From JADFRG01 sp964590515 (GTDB lineage Bacteria; Chloroflexota; Anaerolineae; Anaerolineales; E44-bin32): a stretch of DNA of 64,000 bases. The stretch lies in contig CAZPZD010000002.1 in the NCBI GenBank assembly GCA_964590515.1, positions 1 to 64,000 on the forward strand. The letters are read 5' to 3'. Positions 9,429 to 19,434 of this stretch are shown piece by piece (position 1 is the stretch's first letter; every line of letters starts with the position of its first letter). A program made the translations under genes and the position numbers. The notes beneath the pieces are model-generated. The model did not search any database. It was not told where the DNA came from and was given only the letters and a program-made list of their open reading frames with translations.

Positions 9429-9513
9429 CTGATCTGTCCTCGTGGTGATTCTAACATTCGGCTCTCGTGCGGCCGGCCCCCGGCCCGCTTCGGATCGTGT
9501 GAAGGCCGAATGC

Positions 9514-9519
9514 TATAAT
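9514..9519 (+). promoter_or_regulatory. -10 box (TATAAT) of the mutase gene
   Basis: A perfect TATAAT lies 14 bases before the ATG of the mutase gene, in the divergent region with the thiolase gene. No good -35 hexamer is visible. The implied leader is only about 7-8 nt, too short for a normal SD sequence. Confidence 0.5.
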
Positions 9520-9533
9520 CCCGCGCCGATCCA

Positions 9534-11225
<1,692 letters not shown>

Positions 11226-11256
11226 GCCGCCCCACCTTACGCATCGCCAGACATGA

Positions 11257-11288
11257 GGGGCCCTTGGCATGGATGAGCCAAGGGCCCT
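11257..11288 (+). terminator. Rho-independent-like terminator after the mutase gene
   Basis: A hairpin with an 11-bp perfect stem (GGGCCCTTGGC / GCCAAGGGCCC) and 8-nt loop lies about 30 bases past the mutase stop. The T-rich tail is weak (TTGCCTTC). It lies between convergent genes and may serve both. Confidence 0.7.
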
Positions 11289-11349
11289 TGCCTTCAAAAT
11301 GCAGGATTACCGGCCCGCCCCCTTCGAGCGCATTGGACGGGCGGAGGTG

Positions 11350-12048
11350 CTACATGCCCCCGGCAGCCATCGGAGCGGCCTTCCTCAGGCGCATCCCCAC
11401 CCAGATGTACCAGATCGGCGCAGCAACGACGCCGCCAAGGGCGGCAACGATCTGAAGCAGGGTCGCGAGGTTGAACACCAAACTCACCACCACCAGAAAG
11501 TACAGCACTGCGGCCGCGATCCCAACATACGCAAGTGTGCTCGGCCAAAGCTTCGACCGCATCGCCAACAGGCTGGTCATCAGGACCCACAGCCCGACTC
11601 CCCCGAAGCCCAGCCAGCCTTGGGAATCCAGGCCGGCCAGAAACGTCGGCGCCGCGAGCACGGCCTGAACCGAGGCGTCTCCCGAAACGTAGGCTGCGGC
11701 TCGATCCGGCTGAAGCGCAATGTTTCGGAAGAAATCGATCGCGGTCACGGCAAAACCCAGGTAGGCGAGATTGCTGGTCCAGCGGGCCCAGCCCTCATTG
11801 ACCGACCGTATGCTCTCGGTGATGGCTGGCAGCGCCCCCAGTGCGAACACCGCGGCCAAGGCGAACGCCCAATAATTGATCATGTTCAGCGTCGAACTTT
11901 GGGCGAAGGACCGGTAAAAGGCGTCGGGGGCGCCCCCGGCTTGCTGTTCTGGCGGCAGCAACACGTACGTGGCGCCGAGGAGGACATACAAGGCGCCAAC
12001 CAGGATGGAACACAGACCTCCGAACTTATTGAGACTATCACTCTTCAC
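11350..12048 (-). CDS. Six-helix membrane protein of unknown function (DUF4386-like)
   Basis: A 232-aa protein with about six hydrophobic segments. The first is near residues 10-32 (GGLCSILVGALYVLLGATYV) and the last near 195-217 (LLQIVAALGGVVAAPIWYI). A soluble-looking loop at 33-55 follows the first helix. The overall pattern recalls small DUF4386-type integral membrane proteins; this is only resemblance. It is a single gene with its own promoter region upstream, next to but separate from the phosphofructokinase gene. No catalytic motif is seen. Confidence 0.75.
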   Translation of the reverse strand: MKSDSLNKFGGLCSILVGALYVLLGATYVLLPPEQQAGGAPDAFYRSFAQSSTLNMINYWAFALAAVFALGALPAITESIRSVNEGWARWTSNLAYLGFAVTAIDFFRNIALQPDRAAAYVSGDASVQAVLAAPTFLAGLDSQGWLGFGGVGLWVLMTSLLAMRSKLWPSTLAYVGIAAAVLYFLVVVSLVFNLATLLQIVAALGGVVAAPIWYIWVGMRLRKAAPMAAGGM

Positions 12049-12214
12049 AGCGACTCTCCTTCAGGTGCCAATGATTCGGTCACCCGCCCATTTCGGAAAG
12101 CCGGCTGAGGGCAGTGACACATTGGCAGCACCTGCATCCATTAGGCCAAACACCTCCAGGCGCGGACGGTTGCGGTCGGCCTTTCTATGCCGTCGCACAG
12201 GACGCAGGTCGGCG

Positions 12215-13363
12215 TCAATAGAGGAACATCGGGGTGCCGGCTACCTGGCGGACCTTGGGCCGGTAGTTCTCCGCATCGTACAGCGCGTCGACGTCCACCC
12301 GCTTGACCCCCTCCCGGGTCAAGGTCAGTGGAACGTCCGTGTAGATCCCTTGGCGCAGGGCGACCATCCTCCCGGTCTGGCCACCAGACGCCAGGTCGGC
12401 GGCCATCACGGCGTAGTTGGTTGCCACCATCAGGTCGAGCGAATCAGGCCGGCCGGAGCGCATCAGGTAGCCTAGCTGTTGATAAATGATGTGCTCTCCG
12501 GTGATCTCGCGCAGCAGGTCGCCGGCGACCGCTCCAATCCCCCCCAGCTTCCGGTGCCCAAAGGAATCTTCCCGCTCGCGCATCAGGAGGTCTCCACCCT
12601 CAATCCTGGAACCCTCCGAGATGGTCATCATGGCGTAGTTGCTGGGATTGGACCGCTTGTCCGCAATCAACATGCCGGCCAGCTTGTTCGGGTCAAAGGG
12701 TACTTCAGAGATGATTGCGCGGTCGACCCCTGATAGGTAGGCCGCCACCAGTGAGGTCTCTCCACTGTTGCGTCCGAAAAGCTCAATCACCGCGATCCGC
12801 TCGTGGGAACCGGCGCTCGTCCGCAGGTCCTGGATGAACTGTACGCTGCGGGTCACCGCGGTCGAGAAGCCGATGCAGTAATCCGTGCCGTGGACATCAT
12901 TGTCCATGGTCTTGGGGATCGCCACGATCGGTACGCCCTCGTCGTGCAGCCGCAGGGCGAACGAAAGGGTGTCATCGCCCCCAATCGGGACCAGCGCATC
13001 CAGCGCCAGATGTTCGATCAGCTTCAGCACATGCCGAGTGAGGTCGACCGGGCCGTCGGCCGGTGAGCCTGAACTCAAAAACTCCGGGACGTCCTTGGGC
13101 CCAACCTTGGCGGGGTTGGTCCGCGAGCTGTGCAGAAACGTGCCCCCGGTCCGGTCAACGGTGCGCACGGTTTGCTTGTCAAGCGGAACGATGAAGCCAG
13201 CCTCGCTGGCCAGATCTCCGGGCTGCCAATACAGCAGGCCGGCCCAGCCTCTGCGAATCCCAACCACTTCGTGCCGCTCGTCCTCGGCCCGAGTCACAAA
13301 TGCCTTGATGCAGGCGTTCAGGCCAGGGACATCCCCACCGCCGGTCAGGATTCCGATCCGCAT
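12215..13363 (-). CDS. pfkA: 6-phosphofructokinase, PPi-dependent-type active site
   Basis: A 382-aa phosphofructokinase that phosphorylates fructose 6-phosphate in glycolysis. Landmarks are the N-terminal GILTGGGDVPGLNA, the substrate/catalytic motif PKTMDNDVHGTD, the FGRNSGETSL loop and SEVPFD. In ATP-dependent enzymes the phosphate-donor residues are Gly in GGDGS and Gly in PGTIDND. Here they are Asp (GGDDTLSF) and Lys (PKTMDND), the pair known to mark PPi-using enzymes. I infer a PPi-dependent, possibly reversible enzyme. It lies just downstream of dnaE on the same strand (17-base gap), probably without functional linkage. Confidence 0.9.
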   Translation of the reverse strand: MRIGILTGGGDVPGLNACIKAFVTRAEDERHEVVGIRRGWAGLLYWQPGDLASEAGFIVPLDKQTVRTVDRTGGTFLHSSRTNPAKVGPKDVPEFLSSGSPADGPVDLTRHVLKLIEHLALDALVPIGGDDTLSFALRLHDEGVPIVAIPKTMDNDVHGTDYCIGFSTAVTRSVQFIQDLRTSAGSHERIAVIELFGRNSGETSLVAAYLSGVDRAIISEVPFDPNKLAGMLIADKRSNPSNYAMMTISEGSRIEGGDLLMREREDSFGHRKLGGIGAVAGDLLREITGEHIIYQQLGYLMRSGRPDSLDLMVATNYAVMAADLASGGQTGRMVALRQGIYTDVPLTLTREGVKRVDVDALYDAENYRPKVRQVAGTPMFLY

Positions 13364-13380
13364 CGTAGCGACCGGGTGGC

Positions 13381-16300
13381 TTAATGCATGCGGAGCGGCG
13401 ACACTTCAACGCTCTGGTCGCCGACGATGCGCAGCAAATTGCGGTGCAGCTCGGGGGAATAACGAGTGGTGTAACTCGGGAAATCCAGGTTGTAGCGCCG
13501 AGAGGCCTCATACACCTTGAACGCGAAACGGTCGCTGCCGGGGAACGAGGCCAGCAACCCGTGGATCTGGCGCATTCGCCTTGCATCCCGCAGCCGATCC
13601 CCGCTCGATCGCAGCAGGATGGTGACCAAGCACGGCTCAGGACCTTCCCACCAACTAGGCAGCAGCTCTTGGGCGAGGAGTCCTTGGGCACCGGGATCGT
13701 GGGCGAGAACCTCATGGGTGCGCGACTCGTCCCAACTCTCCAGTACCGCGAGGGGCTGAGCGGGAATCACGGAGGGGAGTGGCGGCATCAAGTCCTCCGC
13801 TATGCTGGGCTGGTGGACCGGAGCCCGCTCCGCGGCACTCGGGGCAGCCTGCGCCTGGGACAAATCTTTGATGATTTCGTCCGCCAGCAGCTTGGCTTCG
13901 CCGCGAGCGGCATCCACTCGGCCTTTGACGAGCACGATTTCGTTCAGATTCAGTTGCCCGGCCAGACTCTCCCAAAGACGTTGAAAGATGACGACCTCGA
14001 TCGTCCCCTGCACATCCTCGAGCGAGAGGAAAGCCATCTCGTTGCCTTTGCGGGTCAGGTAGGGCCGCAACGCACTGATCTCCCCCGCCACACAGACCGA
14101 CTGGCCATCGGTCGATTCGTTGATCTCTCCGCTGTAGTGGGTGACGACTTTCGCCAGGCTGTCCATATAAGCCGTCAACGGGTGGTCGGAGACATAGGAT
14201 CCGAGCAGCTCGCGTTCCCAGCTGAGCTGCTTGCGGGTCGAGATCTCGACCGCAGCCGGCTGCAGTTCCAGCCGCTCGGCCACCCCCGTTGCTCCGCCGA
14301 ACAAGGAGAGCTGGCCGATTTCGGCGGCCCGAAACTGAGCCGCCGAGAAGCTTATGATCCGCTCCAACGACTCCAAGAGATCCAGCCGCGGGCCAAGCCG
14401 GTCTGCAGCTCCCACCCGGATGAGACTTTCCAGGGCCCGGCGGCCCACCTGCCGCAGATCGACCCGCCGGGCGAAACTCTCCAGGTCCGCGAAGGGTCCC
14501 GCGGCCCGCGCCGCCAGGATGACTTCCACCGCGCCCTGGCCCACGTTCTTAATCGCCCCTAATCCAAACCGGAGCCCCGGCGCGGCCGGCGGGCGGTCTT
14601 CGATCTCGAAGTCGAGTCCGCTCGCGGCTACGTCGGGCGGCAAGACCTCCATTCCCATTCGCCGACACTCGGCGCTGTACAGGGCAACCCGATCGGTCAC
14701 CGACTTGAACACCGAGAGCAGGGCGGTCATGTACTCGATCGGGTAGTTCGCCTTCAAGTAAGCGGTTTGAACGCAAATGACCGCGTAGTCTGCCGCGTGG
14801 CCCTTGGGGAAGCCGTAGCGAGCGAAGGCCTCCCAATCATCGAAGATCGTGTTCGCGGTGTCCTCCGGGATGCGGTTAGCCACCGCCCCCTGCACGAATT
14901 TATGGCGTTGTTGGCGCAGGGCCCCCGCCTTCTTCTTGGCCACCGCCTGGCGCAGGTTATCGGCTTCGGCCGCCGAATATCCAGCCAGCTGCATCGCGGT
15001 GTACATGATTTGTTCCTGGTAGACCGTGATCCCATAGGTCTCTTCCAGAATGGGCTTGAGGGCCGGGTGGCGGTAGGTGACTGCCTCCTCTCCGTGCATT
15101 CGGCGAATGTAAGCGGGGATGAATTCCATCGGTCCCGGACGGTAGAGCGCCACCATGGCCGTCACCTGAGCCAGCTTGGTCGGCCGCATGTCCACCAGGT
15201 GGCGACGCATGCCCGCGCCTTCCACCTGGAACACACCCAACACGTTTCCGCTGCCGAGCAGTTCGAAGGTCTTGGGGTCATCCAGGGGAATGGAGTCGAT
15301 ATCCAGCTCGACCGCATGCCGCCGGCGAATGAGGTCGCAGGCCCGGGCCATTACGGTCAGAGTCGACAGCCCCAGGTAGTCAATCTTTAGCAATCCCAGC
15401 GATTCCAAAACGCCCATCTCGAATTGGGTAACCGCTCGGACCGGGCTGTCCTCCGGGGATCCCTTGGTCGGGCGGTGCAGCGGGATGTAGTCGGTGATGG
15501 GCCTGTCGCTGATGATCACTCCTGCGGCGTGGGTACCCGCGTTGCGGGCCACGCCTTCGAGCTTGGAGGCGGTCTCTACCAGCTCTTTGAGATAGCCATT
15601 CCCCTCGATCACCTCCCGCAGGGCAGGAACGCTCTCGATCGCCTCCGGGATGGTTACCGGCTTCCCGGGAATGTTGGGGATCAGCTTGGCCAGCCGATCG
15701 ACTTCCGGCAGCGGGATGTCCATCACCCGCCCGACGTCTCGGATTGCTGCCCGGGCGCCGAGGGTGCCGAAGGTGATGATCTGGGCGACTCGGTCTTCAC
15801 CATATTTCTTGGCGCTGTATTCGAGCATTAGATAGCGCCGGTCGTCCTGAAAATCCAGGTCGATATCCGGCATCGAGACCCGGCCTGGATTTAGAAACCG
15901 CTCGAAAATCAGACCGTGCTCTATCGGATCTACCAGTGTGATCCGGAGGCAGTAGGCCACGATCGAGCCGGCGGCGGAGCCGCGTGCGTTGTACCAGATG
16001 CCCTGCTCGCGGGCGAAGCGACACAGGTCCCACACGATCAAGAAGTAGGCGTCGAAGCCCATTTCATGGATGACGCCCAGTTCATAGTCCAGGCGCTCCC
16101 GCAGGTGCGGCTCACCCGCCCGAGTGCCGTAGCGCCGCTCGAGGCCCTCCAAGCACCGCTCTCGCAAGTAACTTTGTCCGGTGTGGGATTCTGGGACCGC
16201 GAAGGGCGGCAGGCGGTAGCCTTCAAAATCCAGATCTACCTGAGCCCGCTCCGCGATCCAGAGGGTGTTCTCGATCGCACCTTCCACGTGCCCAAACAAT

Positions 16301-17055
16301 TCCGTCATCTCGGCGGGTGACCGCAAGTAATAGGAAGCGTCGCTCATGCGCATTCGGTCCGGGTCGCTGCGGACCGAGCCGGTCTGAATGCACAGCATGA
16401 TGTCCTGGAGGTCGGCCTCTTCCGGGTTGATATAGTGGACGTCGTTGGTCGCCACCAGGCGGGCCTGATATTTAGGCGCCAGATCGATCAGCAGTTGATT
16501 GACCTGTTGCAGGCCCGGCACCGCATGCTGCTGCAGCTCGAAGAAGAATCGATCTCTTCCAAAGACCTCAAAGTACCAATCGAGCAACTTGCGGGCATGC
16601 TGCTCGCGCCCCTGAAACAAGGCGCGGGGTACTTCCCCGGAAAGACAGCCGGTCGTACAGATCAATCCTTCGCTGTGAGCGGCAAGGAAGTCCCGATCAA
16701 TCCGCGGGCGATAGTAGAAGCCCTGCAGTTGAGAGGCGGTGGCGATCTTGAGCAGGTTGCGATACCCGGTCTCGCTCTCCGCCAGCAGGAGCAGGTGGAA
16801 GGCCTGGCCATCCAGCTCGGGATCCCGATCTTCCATGCCCCGGGCTGCCAGATAGGCTTCCATTCCAAGCAGTGGTTTAATCCCGGCCTTCCGGGCGGCT
16901 TGATAGAAGAGCATAGTTCCGAACATGGACCCATGGTCGGTGAGAGCAACCGCCGGCATGCCAAGCTCTTTAGCGCGGCCTACCAGCGCCGGGATCGAGC
17001 TCAAGCCGTCGAGCAGTGAATATTCGGAGTGGACGTGGAGATGGACGAAGGACAT
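13381..17055 (-). CDS. dnaE: DNA polymerase III alpha subunit
   Basis: Replicative polymerase, 1224 aa. The N-terminal PHP domain starts SFVHLHVHSEYSLLDG. The palm carries PDIDLDFQDDRR with catalytic aspartates, and the fingers region contains GIWYNARGSAAGSIVAYCL and NAGTHAAGVIIS. A helix-hairpin-helix segment follows near FGLGAIKNVGQGA, then an OB-fold (VCVAGEISALRPYLTRKG). The frame is open far upstream to 17799, but that part is antisense to the next gene. ATG 17055 gives the standard PHP start. The length matches the DnaE1 class. Confidence 0.96.
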   Translation of the reverse strand: MSFVHLHVHSEYSLLDGLSSIPALVGRAKELGMPAVALTDHGSMFGTMLFYQAARKAGIKPLLGMEAYLAARGMEDRDPELDGQAFHLLLLAESETGYRNLLKIATASQLQGFYYRPRIDRDFLAAHSEGLICTTGCLSGEVPRALFQGREQHARKLLDWYFEVFGRDRFFFELQQHAVPGLQQVNQLLIDLAPKYQARLVATNDVHYINPEEADLQDIMLCIQTGSVRSDPDRMRMSDASYYLRSPAEMTELFGHVEGAIENTLWIAERAQVDLDFEGYRLPPFAVPESHTGQSYLRERCLEGLERRYGTRAGEPHLRERLDYELGVIHEMGFDAYFLIVWDLCRFAREQGIWYNARGSAAGSIVAYCLRITLVDPIEHGLIFERFLNPGRVSMPDIDLDFQDDRRYLMLEYSAKKYGEDRVAQIITFGTLGARAAIRDVGRVMDIPLPEVDRLAKLIPNIPGKPVTIPEAIESVPALREVIEGNGYLKELVETASKLEGVARNAGTHAAGVIISDRPITDYIPLHRPTKGSPEDSPVRAVTQFEMGVLESLGLLKIDYLGLSTLTVMARACDLIRRRHAVELDIDSIPLDDPKTFELLGSGNVLGVFQVEGAGMRRHLVDMRPTKLAQVTAMVALYRPGPMEFIPAYIRRMHGEEAVTYRHPALKPILEETYGITVYQEQIMYTAMQLAGYSAAEADNLRQAVAKKKAGALRQQRHKFVQGAVANRIPEDTANTIFDDWEAFARYGFPKGHAADYAVICVQTAYLKANYPIEYMTALLSVFKSVTDRVALYSAECRRMGMEVLPPDVAASGLDFEIEDRPPAAPGLRFGLGAIKNVGQGAVEVILAARAAGPFADLESFARRVDLRQVGRRALESLIRVGAADRLGPRLDLLESLERIISFSAAQFRAAEIGQLSLFGGATGVAERLELQPAAVEISTRKQLSWERELLGSYVSDHPLTAYMDSLAKVVTHYSGEINESTDGQSVCVAGEISALRPYLTRKGNEMAFLSLEDVQGTIEVVIFQRLWESLAGQLNLNEIVLVKGRVDAARGEAKLLADEIIKDLSQAQAAPSAAERAPVHQPSIAEDLMPPLPSVIPAQPLAVLESWDESRTHEVLAHDPGAQGLLAQELLPSWWEGPEPCLVTILLRSSGDRLRDARRMRQIHGLLASFPGSDRFAFKVYEASRRYNLDFPSYTTRYSPELHRNLLRIVGDQSVEVSPLRMH

Positions 17056-17181
17056 TTCCCCCCAGGGAATGAGCCCGGCGATTATAGCGGAGCCCGGCTG
17101 CCGGAGCCAGAAGTGGATAGATTCAGGGTCAACTTTTAAGGTTCGTTCGAACGAGCCCGACTCAAAGCAGAACATAATGAG

Positions 17182-17208
17182 CGAGAGGCACGGGAATCGT
17201 GCCTCTCG
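17182..17208 (-). terminator. Terminator hairpin after the beta-helix membrane gene
   Basis: A perfect 11-bp stem CGAGAGGCACG / CGTGCCTCTCG with a 5-nt loop sits about 36 bases beyond the stop of the 17244-18281 gene and upstream of dnaE. On the minus strand it is followed by CTCATTATGTTCTG, a modest T-rich tail. It separates the sigma-factor operon from dnaE. Confidence 0.75.
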
Positions 17209-17243
17209 AGTGCAACCGCTTCTGTTTGTGGGAATCTTCCCGG

Positions 17244-18281
17244 CTACTTGCTGGAGGTCTTCTTCGCCGCCCTCTTCTTCTTCGGCGCGACCGGAGCCGG
17301 TGCCGCCGGCGCGGGGGCGGGGGGCGCTGCGGCTGCCGGAGCGTACTCCCGAGACCCGAAACGGGTCAGCAGCACCGCTCCCAGAGCGATAGCCACAACG
17401 ACGAATCCAACCGTCCACCCTACGCACGGGATCAGGCCGATTCCACCGCCCACCAGGCTGAGCGCCAAGGTACCCAGTCCGGCAGAGGCGGCAGGATGCA
17501 GGTCCCAGTTGAAGGCCTTGACCAGCCGGTCGCCCACTTCCTTGCCGATCGCGATGAAACCGAACACCCCTCCCACGACCAGCAGGACGGCGGCCACCAG
17601 GCTGACCGGACTCAAGATGATGGTGATGGCCAGGACGATCAACAGCACTGGCGCGACCACGAAGGTCAGCAGCCCGAGCCCACCGGACAGCAGCGGCTGA
17701 GCGACCACTGCCCGGGCGGCGCGGGCCGTCGGCTCTGGCCAGAACATCACTACGATCGTAGCTAATGCCGCAACCAGTAAGCTGCGCAGCCCGAACCAAA
17801 GCACGCCGAGCACCGGTGAAAACCGAATCCGGAAATCGTTCAACGGCACGACCCGGGTCGTAGACGGGAAGTTGAAGCTGAAGGGGAAAGAGAATTGATC
17901 ACCGGCAACGACGTCCCCGGCTATCGTCGAGCCGGGTGCCCGATCCAGATTCCCTCCCAGGGTCACGACATCACCGCCGATCGAAGCCTTGGGCCCCAGA
18001 TCGGCGTTTCCCCCTAGCAACATCAGGTCGCCCGTCACCTGCCCGTCGATTACCGCGTTCCCTCCCATCAGGAAGAGATGGCCTTCGACCAGTGACCCCT
18101 CTTCCAGGTCGGCCGAGCCGCCGAAGATCACCAGATCGCCCTCGAGTACCTGCCCGCTTTCCAGGGTGAAGTCGCCTCCGAACACGACTTGACCCTGCTC
18201 CGGCCCTCCGGCGAAGGCATTCGATGGGAAAGCCAGCATGCCCGCCAACACAAGAACCAATACGCCAACCGATCTTTTCAT
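17244..18281 (-). CDS. Secreted beta-helix (bactofilin-like) multi-pass membrane protein
   Basis: A 345-aa envelope protein. It has a signal peptide (MKRSVGVLVLVLAGMLAFPS, then NAFAGG). Next comes a repeat domain at about residues 27-125, where GDLVIFGGSADLEEG-, GHLFLMGGNAVIDG- and GDLMLLGGNADLGP-type units recur every 15-20 residues, as in bactofilin-like right-handed beta helices. About four to five transmembrane segments follow (170-310), then an Ala/Pro linker and a very basic tail PKKKRAAKKTSSK. ATG 18281 is supported by GGAG and by an ATGA overlap with the upstream gene. It is the last gene of an ECF sigma operon, so probably part of an envelope-stress response. The function is unknown. 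Confidence 0.8.
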   Translation of the reverse strand: MKRSVGVLVLVLAGMLAFPSNAFAGGPEQGQVVFGGDFTLESGQVLEGDLVIFGGSADLEEGSLVEGHLFLMGGNAVIDGQVTGDLMLLGGNADLGPKASIGGDVVTLGGNLDRAPGSTIAGDVVAGDQFSFPFSFNFPSTTRVVPLNDFRIRFSPVLGVLWFGLRSLLVAALATIVVMFWPEPTARAARAVVAQPLLSGGLGLLTFVVAPVLLIVLAITIILSPVSLVAAVLLVVGGVFGFIAIGKEVGDRLVKAFNWDLHPAASAGLGTLALSLVGGGIGLIPCVGWTVGFVVVAIALGAVLLTRFGSREYAPAAAAPPAPAPAAPAPVAPKKKRAAKKTSSK

Positions 18282-18766
18282 TTTGTTTCTCCATTCTGCA
18301 AGTGTGCAAAAGAGTAACGATAGAGTGCGGCGAACCATACCGCGCTCACCCATCCGATAGTCAGGGCAATGGCCAAGCCGCCAAAAACCGCAGGCAGTCC
18401 GCCCCCAATCTCTCTCAAGAACAGGTAACTGGCCTCCAGCGTCCCTCGGGCTGTCAGCCCCGCCCGGATCCAGCTAGCGGCTAACCCGGCCGGCGATCCG
18501 AGGAGCCGAAGAGCTTCGAGCCCTACCACCGCCAGCGAGAGCAGTACCCCAAGTAACAGGCCTCCCAACATGAGCTGCAATTGTCGCAGTCGCCGCGCTT
18601 CCCTACGCTGTTCCAGTCGCGCCAACCAGCGCCGGCTGAAACCCACGGCCGGTCCAAACTGTGGGGCTCCCCGCAGCCTGGCTTCGATGAGTTCCCACGC
18701 GGCATCAGACGCATGGAGGACTGAAGCCGGGCGGCCGAGCGGCGCAGGATCAAGTGGTCGTGACAC
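18278..18766 (-). CDS. Two-helix membrane protein, probable anti-sigma partner
   Basis: A 162-aa protein. A soluble N-terminal region of about 75 residues includes a basic stretch RRWLARLEQRREARRLRQLQ. Two hydrophobic segments follow (LMLGGLLLGVLLSLAVVGLE near 78-98 and AVFGGLAIALTIGWVSAVWF near 130-150). The start is GTG 18766, preceded by GGAAGGGAG, and it overlaps the sigma gene by 17 bases. Position directly after an ECF sigma gene and single-site membrane anchoring suggest an anti-sigma factor. No zinc-finger HxxxCxxC motif is present, so that role is inference. Confidence 0.65.
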   Translation of the reverse strand: MSRPLDPAPLGRPASVLHASDAAWELIEARLRGAPQFGPAVGFSRRWLARLEQRREARRLRQLQLMLGGLLLGVLLSLAVVGLEALRLLGSPAGLAASWIRAGLTARGTLEASYLFLREIGGGLPAVFGGLAIALTIGWVSAVWFAALYRYSFAHLQNGETK

Positions 18767-19352
18767 TACCAGGCTCCCTTCCGCCGGCTCGCAGTTCCGT
18801 CTCGGCTCGGGCCGCCAGAATGCGCCGCGCTCGATGCATCCGACTCTTAACCGCGCTGACCGAAAGCCCAAGCGCCGCGCCGATCTCTGGGTATGAAAAG
18901 TCGTACCAATAGTGCATGACGATCGCGGCCCGCTCGTGGGGTCTGAGTTTTGCCAACTCGGCCTGCACCAGCGCCTGCTCCCGGGCGTGCTCGGCCTGCC
19001 TCTCCGGCTGCGAAGCGCGACCGGCCGGCCTTCGATGCACTGCATCCAGTGAGATCAACTTGAACCTCCTGCGGCGCAGCTGATCAATACAGTGATGGGC
19101 GCCAATGGAGAGCAGCCACGTCGGAAACGATCGGAGCGGATCATAGCTTTTCAGCTTCTGATAGGCCTTGAGGAACGTTTCCTGGGCAGCATCCTCGGCA
19201 TCGGCCGGATCGCCCAGCATGCGGTAGCACAGGTTGTGGACCGGCTTCGCATAGTGCTCCACCAACCTGGCAAAGGCTAAGTCGTCTCCGCCCTGCGCCG
19301 CGGCGATCCATCGGCCCTCCTCCTTCGGCTCCATTGAAAGCTGCGATCTCAT
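18750..19352 (-). CDS. ECF-type RNA polymerase sigma factor
   Basis: A 200-aa group 4 sigma factor. Region 2 (about 22-90) includes RMLGDPADAEDAAQETFLKAY and FPTWLLSIGAHHCIDQLRRR. Region 4 (about 130-180) has LRPHERAAIVMHYWYDFSYP and the helix-turn-helix GLSVSAVKSRMHRARRIL. It directs transcription of a stress regulon. It heads a three-gene operon with a two-helix membrane protein and a beta-helix membrane protein, linked by overlaps. ATG 19352 is chosen; a second Met seven codons in (MEPKEEG) is possible. An ECF-type promoter upstream was not recognised. Confidence 0.93.
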   Translation of the reverse strand: MRSQLSMEPKEEGRWIAAAQGGDDLAFARLVEHYAKPVHNLCYRMLGDPADAEDAAQETFLKAYQKLKSYDPLRSFPTWLLSIGAHHCIDQLRRRRFKLISLDAVHRRPAGRASQPERQAEHAREQALVQAELAKLRPHERAAIVMHYWYDFSYPEIGAALGLSVSAVKSRMHRARRILAARAETELRAGGREPGSVTTT

Positions 19353-19434
19353 CAGGATCTACGCAGTGTGGGGGGAAAGGTCGCGAGGCGTTCGGAAACG
19401 GCGGACGGTGCAGGCCGGCTTGCAGGGGGCCAGC

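Noticed and set aside
17056..17799. N-terminal extension of the dnaE frame
   Set aside because: It runs antisense to the last gene of the sigma operon on the same strand in another frame and across a terminator; the PHP domain starts at 17055.
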